64,000 nucleotides of DNA from Aliicoccus persicus (GTDB lineage: Bacteria; Bacillota; Bacilli; Staphylococcales; Salinicoccaceae), in the NCBI RefSeq assembly GCF_900110815.1, contig NZ_FOIT01000001.1, positions 479,910 through 543,909 on the forward strand, written 5' to 3'. Shown here piece after piece: positions 56,285 through 64,000 of this stretch. How positions within the stretch are numbered: the stretch's first letter is position 1; each line of letters begins with the position of its first letter. The notes under the pieces are model-generated. The model searched no databases and was not told where the DNA came from. It saw only the letters and a program-made list of their open reading frames with translations. Made by a program: the position numbers and the translations under genes.

Positions 56285-58459
56285 TCACTTAAAAATTCTC
56301 TCAACACTATAGATTTCAGGAATCTGTTTAATTTTTTCAACGAGTTTGTAAATGTCAGATACATTATTAATCATCACAGATAAATTCACAATCGCATATG
56401 CATCTTCTGTCGTTTTCCCATGAACACTCGTGATTGGGAATTTAGCACTTGAAACGACGTTTAATATTTCATTAACAAGACCAACTCTATCATAACCGGA
56501 TACTTCTAAGTCAAGTTGGTATTTACGGTCCTTATCCGTATTGCGTACCCATTCGACGTCGATCAATCTTTCTTGTTCATTACGTATATTTGGACACGTA
56601 CTGACATGCACTTTTACCCCATGCCCTTTCGTAATGTATCCCTTAATATCATCGCCTGGCACTGGATGACAACATTTAGACAACGTGATGAGTAAGTTAT
56701 CCATGCCTTCGACATACACGCCAGATTCGGTGCTGATATCCTTGTAGTACATCGTGCGGTCGATTTCTTGAACGTTATTCGTCTTCGGTTCATCGCGTTT
56801 TAACTTCTCAGTCAATCGATTGACGACTTGTGCTTCCGTCGTGCCACCAAAGCCGACCATTGCAAATAGATCATCTTCACTATCTAAATTATAGCGCTCA
56901 AGGACCGGTTTCATATTCGTACTTCTAAATGCATCTTCGACTTTAAAGTCTCGTGCTTTGAGCTCTGCTTCAATTGCAAAGCGTCCCTTTTCAATATTGC
57001 TGTCACGATCTTGCTTTTTAAAGAATGATTTGATTTTATTTTTTGCACTGGATGATTTTACGAGTTTTAACCAATCCCGACTCGGACCATATGATTGTTT
57101 ACTCGTTCTAATCTCAACAATTTCACCTGTCGTAAGCTCATGATCAATCGGCACGATTTTACCATTGACTTTCGCACCAATCATGCGATTTCCAACTTCA
57201 CTGTGTACTTGATACGCAAAGTCGATTGCAACCGCACCTTGTGGCAACTCAACGACGTCACCTTCTGGTGTGAACACATAGACTTTGTCACTGAGTAAAT
57301 CCATCTTCAGTGCATCCATAAATTCTTCCGCATCTGGTGTTGATGCTTGGTTATCGACTAAATCTTTAAACCAAGATAAACGACTTTCAAGCGATTTTGG
57401 TTTTACAGATTTGCCTTCTTTATATGCCCAGTGTGCGGCAACACCATTTTCTGCAATCTCATGCATCTCATATGTTCTAATTTGAATCTCTAACGGGTCG
57501 CCATTAGGTCCAACGACCGTCGTATGAAGTGATTGATACATGTTCGGTTTCGGCATTGCGATATAATCTTTAAATCGCCCAGGCATCGGTCTCCAAATGG
57601 TATGAATGACACCGAGTGATGCATAACAATCTTTCACGTTGTCAACGAGTAAACGTACGGCAAGTAAATCAAATATTTGATCAAACTGCTTGCCTTGCTT
57701 CATCATTTTTTTGTAAATAGAGTAAATGTTTTTCGGACGACCAGACAGCTCACCTTTAATATTTGTACTCTCTATTTCTGTCTGTATTCTATCTATTGCT
57801 TCATTGACAATTGCTTCGCGATCACTGCGTTTCTTTTTCATTAAATTGACGATTTTAAAATAGTTCGGTGGATCAATATAGCGCAGTGAAATATCTTCAA
57901 GTTCCCATTTGATACTCGATATACCAAGACGATGTGCGAGCGGTGCATAAATTTCAAGCGTCTCTTGTGAAATACGCAACTGTTTATCTTCTGGCATCGC
58001 TTTTAGCGTGCGCATGTTATGCAATCGGTCAGCGAGTTTCACAAGGATCACTCGGATATCTTTTGCGATTGCAATAAATAATTTACGGTGATTCTCTGCT
58101 TGTTCTTCTTGCTTCGAACGGAATTTAACACGATCGAGTTTTGTCACACCATCAACGATCACTGCAACTTCTTCGTTAAACATGCTGACTAAATCATCAT
58201 GTGTGTACGTCGTATCTTCAACGACATCATGAAGAAACCCGGCAACAATCGTCGCTGCATCGAGCTTTAATTCCGCAAGTATCCCTGCGACTTGAACAGG
58301 ATGAAGAATATAAGGCAATCCGTTTTTACGCAATTGACCCTCATGTGCCTTTTCAGCCAGTTCATATGCTTTTTCTAACATACTGATGTCTTCATCATTC
58401 ATGTATGTTTTACACAATGCTATTACTTTATCTTTTGTATAAGCATATTCCTTATCCAT
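56285..58459 (-). CDS. relA: Bifunctional (p)ppGpp synthetase/hydrolase RelA (Rel)
   Basis: Long RSH enzyme of the stringent response, 724 residues. The order is HD hydrolase domain ([18 protein letters not shown], near 50-80), synthetase domain ([27 protein letters not shown]), TGS domain ([14 protein letters not shown]), zinc-finger/helical region with CCHPVPGD, and C-terminal ACT. Both catalytic halves look intact, as expected for the sole bifunctional Rel of Firmicutes. AAAGGA precedes the ATG. Confidence 0.97.
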   Translation of the reverse strand: MDKEYAYTKDKVIALCKTYMNDEDISMLEKAYELAEKAHEGQLRKNGLPYILHPVQVAGILAELKLDAATIVAGFLHDVVEDTTYTHDDLVSMFNEEVAVIVDGVTKLDRVKFRSKQEEQAENHRKLFIAIAKDIRVILVKLADRLHNMRTLKAMPEDKQLRISQETLEIYAPLAHRLGISSIKWELEDISLRYIDPPNYFKIVNLMKKKRSDREAIVNEAIDRIQTEIESTNIKGELSGRPKNIYSIYKKMMKQGKQFDQIFDLLAVRLLVDNVKDCYASLGVIHTIWRPMPGRFKDYIAMPKPNMYQSLHTTVVGPNGDPLEIQIRTYEMHEIAENGVAAHWAYKEGKSVKPKSLESRLSWFKDLVDNQASTPDAEEFMDALKMDLLSDKVYVFTPEGDVVELPQGAVAIDFAYQVHSEVGNRMIGAKVNGKIVPIDHELTTGEIVEIRTSKQSYGPSRDWLKLVKSSSAKNKIKSFFKKQDRDSNIEKGRFAIEAELKARDFKVEDAFRSTNMKPVLERYNLDSEDDLFAMVGFGGTTEAQVVNRLTEKLKRDEPKTNNVQEIDRTMYYKDISTESGVYVEGMDNLLITLSKCCHPVPGDDIKGYITKGHGVKVHVSTCPNIRNEQERLIDVEWVRNTDKDRKYQLDLEVSGYDRVGLVNEILNVVSSAKFPITSVHGKTTEDAYAIVNLSVMINNVSDIYKLVEKIKQIPEIYSVERIFK

Positions 58460-58549
58460 GACGTGTCATTTCCTTTATGAGAATAATAATCCTATTTTAC
58501 TATATATACCCATGTCTGTGGTACTTTTAAAAGATTAAAAATGTGTAAC

Positions 58550-58589
58550 AAAAAAACGCATTCCATAAGTTAGACTAATTAGAACACGT
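58550..58589 (-). terminator. Intrinsic terminator of apt
   Basis: Minus strand: eight-pair stem ACGTGTTC/GAATGCGT with two G-U pairs, followed by seven T. It lies 14 nt after the apt stop and separates apt from relA. Confidence 0.7.
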
Positions 58590-58602
58590 TTTTATGTAAT
58601 TT

Positions 58603-59121
58603 TTATGATTCGTAAGTAATTAATGATAACTTATCATATCCTTGAATACGTTCTACACCATTTAAATACTTAAGTTCAATTAAAAATGCTAACCCGACGA
58701 CAATACCGCCAAGTTGTTCAACGAGTTTAATCGATGCTTCAATCGTACCACCAGTCGCGAGCAAATCATCAGTAATCAATACGCGCATGCCTGGTTTGAT
58801 CGCATCGTTGTGCATCGTTAAAATGTTTGATCCATACTCTAAATCATATTCATATTCGATCACTTCACGCGGTAGTTTACCACGCTTTCTAACCGGTGCA
58901 AATCCAACACCCATGCTATAAGCAACCGGGCAACCAATGATGAATCCACGTGCCTCTGGACCGACGACGATATCAATTTCTTTTTTTCTTGCGTATTCAA
59001 CGATTTGATCTGTCGCATATCTAAATGCTTCACCGTTATCCATTATAGTCGTGATATCTTTAAAGTTGACGCCTGCCCTTGGCCAATCTTGAACTTCTGT
59101 TACGTATTGTTTCAAATCCAT
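58603..59121 (-). CDS. apt: Adenine phosphoribosyltransferase
   Basis: Salvages adenine to AMP with PRPP. From ATG 59121 it has 172 residues, the family norm. Visible features are GPEARGF, the [13 protein letters not shown] loop and the PRPP-binding motif [13 protein letters not shown]. An in-frame GTG at 59133 overlaps the recJ stop and has no ribosome site, while GAGGG lies 5 nt before the ATG. It is co-transcribed with recJ. Confidence 0.97.
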   Translation of the reverse strand: MDLKQYVTEVQDWPRAGVNFKDITTIMDNGEAFRYATDQIVEYARKKEIDIVVGPEARGFIIGCPVAYSMGVGFAPVRKRGKLPREVIEYEYDLEYGSNILTMHNDAIKPGMRVLITDDLLATGGTIEASIKLVEQLGGIVVGLAFLIELKYLNGVERIQGYDKLSLITYES

Positions 59122-59129
59122 CTTTACCC

Positions 59130-61379
59130 TCACCTAACTTGTAATAGTTCTCTTAAATAAGTTTTTAACTCTTCACTTGTAATCATTTTTAATTGAGATT
59201 CACTATGTAATTGTCGCACCAACTTATTATAGAGAATCGAATCATTAATGTCGAGTAACGTCTGTCTATCACCTAAGTTAATAATAGCATGCGCTAGGTG
59301 AATACGTTTTAAATCTTCGAGAATATCGATAATCATTTTGATCTCTTTCATTGAAACATCTACACGTTTCGCAAGATGTGGTGCATGCACTTTTAAATCA
59401 ATACTACCATCTTTCGCATTACCGATAATTTCATCTACTTCTATAATCTTAGCCTCTGTTGGTAAACCAGTGAAATAGAGTTCAGTCTGCTGATGAAACA
59501 AGACGACGAGTTTTGAAACATAACAACCACGGAGTGATTGTTCTAATGCATCAAGATCACTTGGCAAATCTCGGAGCACGAGTGTATTTAATGTGAATGG
59601 TATCTTTTCACCGTAATAATAGTAATTGTCACCGAGTTTCTTTTTATCTACATCGATTAAAAATACTGCTTCTTCCTTATCGATCATATCAAAGTTTTGG
59701 TTATGCTTCGCACGCATATCGATAATCTGAACATGATCAATTCTTGAATCCAACAAATTCATTTGTAACGTGCGATTTTGATTGAAATGATTGATGTTTA
59801 ACGTGCCGATAAAATGTGCTGTATCATGAACGGATAACTCATCTTTTAAATCACCAAAACCAAATCCGATGACACCCATATTTAGTTCTGGAAATTGCAT
59901 TTTAATATGACTGCGGTCTTTACCCACACGTTTGATCTCACCTATTTTCACATCGTGAGCTAAGACAATCGGTATACCAAACCCTTGGCCGAATGGTTTT
60001 AATCGAAGAAATTTTTCATAAGTTTTCAGTGTCACTAACTCTGAATTTAACTTGATATCAATCATTTTAAGTGGTTTTAACTTTAAATAAAGTTTAGCTA
60101 CATGATCATTCAACGTTGATTTGAATGACTCGATTTCACCTTGATGAACGGACACACCGAGTGCCTGTTCATGTCCGCCAAAATGGACGAGAAGGTCTTT
60201 CACTTGGTTGATTTGTTCATAGAGATTAAATCCTTCGATTGAGCGACCAGAACCGACGTACACATCATCTTTTAACGATAAGACAATTGCGGGTTTACCG
60301 AAATGTTCACTGATCTTTGAAGCTACGATTCCGAGTACACCATGGTGCCAAGCGTCATTATAAACAACGAGAATATCATCACTTGCATCAACAGCATTCA
60401 TCGCCTCGGCGGATATCTCTTCAACCAAATGTTTGCGTTGTTTATTCGTCTCTTCAATCTCTATCGCATATTCTGTCAGTTGACTTGTATCTGTTTCAAG
60501 TAATAACTCAACACCGATTTCAGCTGCACCAAGTCGACCAGTCGCGTTTAGACGCGGACCGATTGAATAACCGATAATCTCCTCATCGATTACACCACTA
60601 TGTCCAGACGCTTTTAAGAGTTGTGCAATGCTTCGGTGTGCGGATTGATTAAGTAATTTGATTGCTGCTTTTACAAATGCTTTGTTCTCATCAATCATCG
60701 GTACGAGATCTGTCACCGTTGCAATGCCTGCAAGCATTAAATCATCGTCATTAGCAAGATTCATTGCATCGAGTAATTTATAGACAACAGCTGCCGCACA
60801 AAGTTGTTGGAATGGATAATCTCCTTCTGGATGTGCAGGGTGTAAAATATGTGCATTTGGCAACACATCTTTGAACTGGTGATGATCAATCACGATTACA
60901 TCGATATCGCTCATGCGCAACTCTTCAATCTTATCGATTGCAGCCACACCGTTATCGACGAAGATGACGAGGTTTTTATCGAATGCTTCACTTTTCTGTA
61001 AACCAACTTCACTTGGCCCATAACCTTCTTCAAGACGATTCGGGATAAAGTACGACATATGATCAGTGAGCGTTCGTAAGTTTTTGTATAACAATGTTGT
61101 TGAAATGATACCGTCTGCATCAAAGTCGCCATAGATTAAAATATCTGACTGTGTATCGACATGATATTGGATCACTTCAATGATCTCTTCAATATTGTAC
61201 AAGCATTCACTATCATAAAATTTTGGATTCATTATGCGATTCAATTGTTCTTCAGTCAAAATACCGCGATTTTCTAATATGGTTACTTCAAGAGGGTCAA
61301 GAGAAAATTGTTTTATGAGTTCGGGAGAAATACTCCCTTTCTTTTCTCTTTGTCTCCATTCAAATTTTGATTGCTGCAT
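59130..61379 (-). CDS. recJ: Single-stranded-DNA-specific exonuclease RecJ
   Basis: 5'-3' single-strand exonuclease for recombination and repair. The 749-residue protein has the DHH core ([24 protein letters not shown]), the DHHA1 domain with GGHEQALG, an OB domain, and the Firmicutes-specific C-terminal RecJ_C extension. GGATG precedes the ATG. It lies between secDF and apt, as in S. aureus and Bacillus. Confidence 0.96.
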   Translation of the reverse strand: MQQSKFEWRQREKKGSISPELIKQFSLDPLEVTILENRGILTEEQLNRIMNPKFYDSECLYNIEEIIEVIQYHVDTQSDILIYGDFDADGIISTTLLYKNLRTLTDHMSYFIPNRLEEGYGPSEVGLQKSEAFDKNLVIFVDNGVAAIDKIEELRMSDIDVIVIDHHQFKDVLPNAHILHPAHPEGDYPFQQLCAAAVVYKLLDAMNLANDDDLMLAGIATVTDLVPMIDENKAFVKAAIKLLNQSAHRSIAQLLKASGHSGVIDEEIIGYSIGPRLNATGRLGAAEIGVELLLETDTSQLTEYAIEIEETNKQRKHLVEEISAEAMNAVDASDDILVVYNDAWHHGVLGIVASKISEHFGKPAIVLSLKDDVYVGSGRSIEGFNLYEQINQVKDLLVHFGGHEQALGVSVHQGEIESFKSTLNDHVAKLYLKLKPLKMIDIKLNSELVTLKTYEKFLRLKPFGQGFGIPIVLAHDVKIGEIKRVGKDRSHIKMQFPELNMGVIGFGFGDLKDELSVHDTAHFIGTLNINHFNQNRTLQMNLLDSRIDHVQIIDMRAKHNQNFDMIDKEEAVFLIDVDKKKLGDNYYYYGEKIPFTLNTLVLRDLPSDLDALEQSLRGCYVSKLVVLFHQQTELYFTGLPTEAKIIEVDEIIGNAKDGSIDLKVHAPHLAKRVDVSMKEIKMIIDILEDLKRIHLAHAIINLGDRQTLLDINDSILYNKLVRQLHSESQLKMITSEELKTYLRELLQVR

Positions 61380-61392
61380 TTCGTCACATCCT

Positions 61393-61425
61393 AAAAATAC
61401 GTCTAAGCACGCTTAGACGTATTTT
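61393..61425 (-). terminator. Intrinsic terminator between secDF and recJ
   Basis: Fourteen-bp perfect stem (left arm 61394-61407, right arm 61412-61425) with a 4-nt loop, A/T tails on both sides. It lies 3 bp after the secDF stop. Confidence 0.88.
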
Positions 61426-61428
61426 GTA

Positions 61429-63708
61429 TTATACTAATATTTTTTCTTCGTTCGGATCTTTTTCTTCATACACAACCAGTTCTCCACCTGCTTTATTCAA
61501 CTGGCGTTTCTTGAACACGCCCCATAGTTGAATGGCAATGAATACTGATGAGTACACACCACTGACAAGACCGATTAACAATGCAATCGAGAAGTTTGTA
61601 ATCGATGAAGCACCCATGAGTACTAGGAATACAACGACGATGATTACAGTCAGTACTGTATTGATTGAACGAGTCATCGTCTGTCTGAGTGAGCGGTTCA
61701 TAATCAAATCGATCACCGCTGGATCCTTGATGACCTTTATCTTGCGTAAGTTTTCTCGTAATCTGTCAAAAGTTACAATCGTATCGTTGACGGAGTAACC
61801 GACAATCGTCAGCACTGCTGCAATGAACGTAATTTCAACTTCGAATCTAAATACACTGAATATCGCTATCATAAAGAATACATCGTGCAACAGTGATATG
61901 ATCGTTGGCACTGCCATGCGCCACTCAAATCGTATTGCGACATAAAGGATGATACCAATCGCAGCAAAAATCAGTGCATACACTGCGTTTTTCGCAAGTT
62001 CTTCACCGACCGTTGGTGATACTGTACTGATCATTGGCGGTTCACCGTATAATTCATCAAAGTGATCATGTAACATCGTCGAGTTTTGTTGACCGATGTC
62101 CTCACCATATCGTGCAACAACTAAGTCATCACCAGATGTTGTGATTGAACTCGGTATTAAATCAAGCGCAACGAGTTCCTCTTCAACATCATCGACTGTC
62201 GTCTCTTCTGTAATCGGTATATCTGCACGCGTACCTGAAGTGAAGTCAATCCCGAGATTTAACTGGAATACAGACAAGAACACGATACCGACAGTAATCG
62301 TTACAATACTGAAACCAAAGAAGAATTTACTGTATTTCACAAAGTCAAATTTATCGTAAGGTGTTATTAAATCTTCAATGTCTTTACCATCCGACAAGCT
62401 GTAGCGATCTTTTTCTTTCACGTTAAACAACCATAGTTTATTGTCAAACATCCCTGAGTTAACAGCTAAGTTCATAAATACGCGTGTGAGGAATACCGCA
62501 GTTAAGAAACTCATTAAAATACTTAAAATCAACATCGTTGCGAATCCTTTAACCGAGCTCGTGCCAAAGATAAATAGCACGATTGCACCGATTAACGTCG
62601 TTAAGTTCGCATCAAATATTGTCCACAGAGATTGAGATGCTGCCTTTTTATATGCCTGTTTTAATTTACGACCAATTCTAAGCTCATCTTTTATGCGTTC
62701 ATATAAAATGATGTTCGCATCAACGGCCATACCGACCCCGAGAATGAGCGCGGCAATACCAGGTAAGGTTAACACACCGCTGATTAAGTTAAAGCCTTGC
62801 AATGTAACATATATGTAGACTGTTAATGTGATTACAGCAATTAAACCTGGTAATCGATAAAATACGAGCATGAATAAGAAAACCAGCGCTACACCGATTA
62901 AACCTGCTGTAACTGTTTCATTGAGTGCTTGTTCACCGAACTGTGCACCGACAGATGTAGAATAGATTTCTTCTAAATGAACAGGCAATGAACCTGCATT
63001 TAATAATGCTGCAATGTTTTGTGCACGCTGTAACCCTTCATCACCTTGGAAACCACCTGAAATCATAACTTCTCTTGAGTTAATCGGTTGGTTGACACTC
63101 GGTGCTGAAATGAATTTCGGATCACTGCTTTCCACTTCTTCTTTGAAACTATCAACGCCTTCTTCAAAGTCCATCCATATCACCATCAGGTTCTCACCTT
63201 GTGGACGCTTTGAAATTTCAGCCGTGATATCTCTAAACTTACCAGCATCTTTAAGTTCTAATGAAACCATCGGTTGGTTCATATCATCAAAGTTCTGACT
63301 CGCGCCACCTTCAACTAAGTCAGCACCTGACAGTAACAACTCATCATTGACATCACGAATTGTCAATTCAGCTTGTGTACTTAATAACTCACGAGCTTCC
63401 GTTTGATCGGTCACCCCAGCGAGCTGAACACGTACCCGATTACCATCTTCGATTTGTATACTTGGTTCACTGACACCGAGTATGTTTACACGTGAATCTA
63501 GCGTATTTGCAGTTGCGCGCATGGCGGTTTCATCTATTGTATCATCGTCATTTATTGGTTCTACTTGGTATAGAACTTCAAATCCACCTTGCAAATCTAA
63601 ACCTAAATTCACATCATCTAACATGTCTTTCGTCGTTAAACTGATGACTGTTCCTAGGCCAATAATAAGTAATAAAGCAATTATAAAACGGCTATATTTC
63701 ACTCTCAT
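61429..63708 (-). CDS. secDF: Fused protein translocase subunit SecDF
   Basis: RND-family membrane protein that uses the proton gradient to aid late steps of Sec secretion. The fused form is typical of Bacillales. About 759 residues: SecD half (GLDLQGGFEVLYQV, large outer P1 domain, six helices) and SecF half (LGIDFTSGTRADI, TIVGYSVNDTIVTFDR). The start is set at ATG 63708 (MRVKYSRF), the natural N-terminus before the first helix; the longer reading to 63744 is unlikely. Its only plausible ribosome site is GAGG 11 nt upstream. Follows yajC. Confidence 0.95.
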   Translation of the reverse strand: MRVKYSRFIIALLLIIGLGTVISLTTKDMLDDVNLGLDLQGGFEVLYQVEPINDDDTIDETAMRATANTLDSRVNILGVSEPSIQIEDGNRVRVQLAGVTDQTEARELLSTQAELTIRDVNDELLLSGADLVEGGASQNFDDMNQPMVSLELKDAGKFRDITAEISKRPQGENLMVIWMDFEEGVDSFKEEVESSDPKFISAPSVNQPINSREVMISGGFQGDEGLQRAQNIAALLNAGSLPVHLEEIYSTSVGAQFGEQALNETVTAGLIGVALVFLFMLVFYRLPGLIAVITLTVYIYVTLQGFNLISGVLTLPGIAALILGVGMAVDANIILYERIKDELRIGRKLKQAYKKAASQSLWTIFDANLTTLIGAIVLFIFGTSSVKGFATMLILSILMSFLTAVFLTRVFMNLAVNSGMFDNKLWLFNVKEKDRYSLSDGKDIEDLITPYDKFDFVKYSKFFFGFSIVTITVGIVFLSVFQLNLGIDFTSGTRADIPITEETTVDDVEEELVALDLIPSSITTSGDDLVVARYGEDIGQQNSTMLHDHFDELYGEPPMISTVSPTVGEELAKNAVYALIFAAIGIILYVAIRFEWRMAVPTIISLLHDVFFMIAIFSVFRFEVEITFIAAVLTIVGYSVNDTIVTFDRLRENLRKIKVIKDPAVIDLIMNRSLRQTMTRSINTVLTVIIVVVFLVLMGASSITNFSIALLIGLVSGVYSSVFIAIQLWGVFKKRQLNKAGGELVVYEEKDPNEEKILV

Positions 63709-63783
63709 CTGTAACAACACCTCAAAGTTATATATCAAATACAAATTTCATTATAACACTTGTACTATTTAAAATAATAAAAA

Positions 63784-63800
63784 AGCTGACAGCGTCAGCT
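63784..63800 (-). terminator. Short hairpin terminator between yajC and secDF
   Basis: Minus strand: AGCTGAC/GTCAGCT stem with a 3-nt loop, followed by six T. Located 18 bp after the yajC stop; may only attenuate read-through into secDF. Confidence 0.75.
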
Positions 63801-63817
63801 AATTAGTTAAATAAAGA

Positions 63818-64000
63818 TTATAATTCTGAATCTTTAACGATTTCTTTTAATGCAACACGGTCAAATTTAAGTACCGTTCCAGAACCTTCATCCACATTGA
63901 TGTACATGTGTTTTTGGTCATGAGATTCAACCGTACCATGAATACCACCGATTGTTATAATCTCATCCCCACGTTCTAGCGATTGTTGCATTTCTTGCAT
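63818..64000 (-). CDS. yajC: Preprotein translocase subunit YajC (N-terminus beyond window)
   Basis: Accessory subunit of the SecDF-YajC complex. The last 60 codons are visible, with the soluble domain signatures GDEIITIGGIHGTVE and the FDRVALKEIV end. The N-terminal transmembrane helix lies past the window edge, so the Met codon at 64000 is internal. Its position upstream of secDF is conserved. Confidence 0.92.
   Translation of the reverse strand: MQEMQQSLERGDEIITIGGIHGTVESHDQKHMYINVDEGSGTVLKFDRVALKEIVKDSEL

Overview
The window is a chromosomal segment from a low-to-mid GC Gram-positive bacterium. Gene order and protein character point to the family Staphylococcaceae. The order matches the Bacillus/Staphylococcus backbone (era-cdd-dgkA-ybeY-phoH ... 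floA-nfeD ... rpsU ... dnaJ-dnaK-grpE-hrcA-hemW-lepA-rpsT-holA-yqzM-comEC-EB-EA ... yqeH-yqeG ... greA-trmR-mltG-ruvX-ireB-alaS-recD2-mnmA ... rarA-tcdA-6S RNA ... aspS-hisS-lytH-dtd-relA-apt-recJ-secDF-yajC), while the sporulation genes that interrupt it in Bacillus are absent. A ba3-type oxidase with a Bacillus-type Fnr suggests a lineage outside Staphylococcus sensu stricto, such as Jeotgalicoccus, Nosocomiicoccus or Salinicoccus. That genus guess is inference.

Layout. 1-6.7 kb: ribosome and RNA maturation genes (era, ybeY, phoH), the flotillin operon (nfeD-floA-unknown) and rpsU, separated by a large tandem-repeat array. 6.7-20 kb: deoC-mtaB, the HrcA/CIRCE heat-shock operon with prmA and rsmE, hemW, lepA, rpsT, holA and yqzM. 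20-28.4 kb: the late-competence trio comEA-comEB-comEC and the yqeG-yqeH-aroE-yhbY-nadD-yqeK-rsfS-yqeM ribosome/NAD operon. 28.4-35.5 kb: trmR-greA-mtnN plus a 32-residue membrane protein, mltG, and the T-box-controlled alaS-ireB-ruvX-yrzB operon. 35.4-45 kb: cysteine desulfurase-mnmA-TPR-recD2 on the minus strand, then a luciferase-like monooxygenase, an AarF/UbiB kinase and rarA on the plus strand. 45-51.7 kb: an accessory-looking stretch with tcdA, 6S RNA, fnr, a three-gene ba3 oxidase operon, a YwaF-like membrane protein, a DsbA-family protein and two more repeat arrays. 51.7-64 kb: T-box-controlled hisS-aspS, then lytH, dtd, relA, apt, recJ, secDF and yajC.

The most unusual content is a set of five tandem-repeat families at three intergenic loci (5722-6296, 44964-45306, 50646-50834). 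Their arm sequences are unrelated, but almost every unit follows one template. It is a 36-37 nt element beginning TG and ending CA, with inverted arms and a central T-tract at positions 17/18-21, followed by a spacer of about 15 nt, so the period is 51-52 nt. Different families adjoin in phase, with chimeric units at one junction, and one family occurs in opposite orientations 5 kb apart. I recognise no described element with this design.

Regulation that can be read directly includes: a perfect CIRCE operator behind the hrcA promoter; two T-box leaders (alaS, hisS-aspS), each with a recognisable sigma-A promoter; an Fnr box centred at -41.5 from the predicted start of the oxidase operon and overlapping the divergent fnr promoter; and a 6S RNA with an 11-bp closing helix, extended -10 promoter and terminator.
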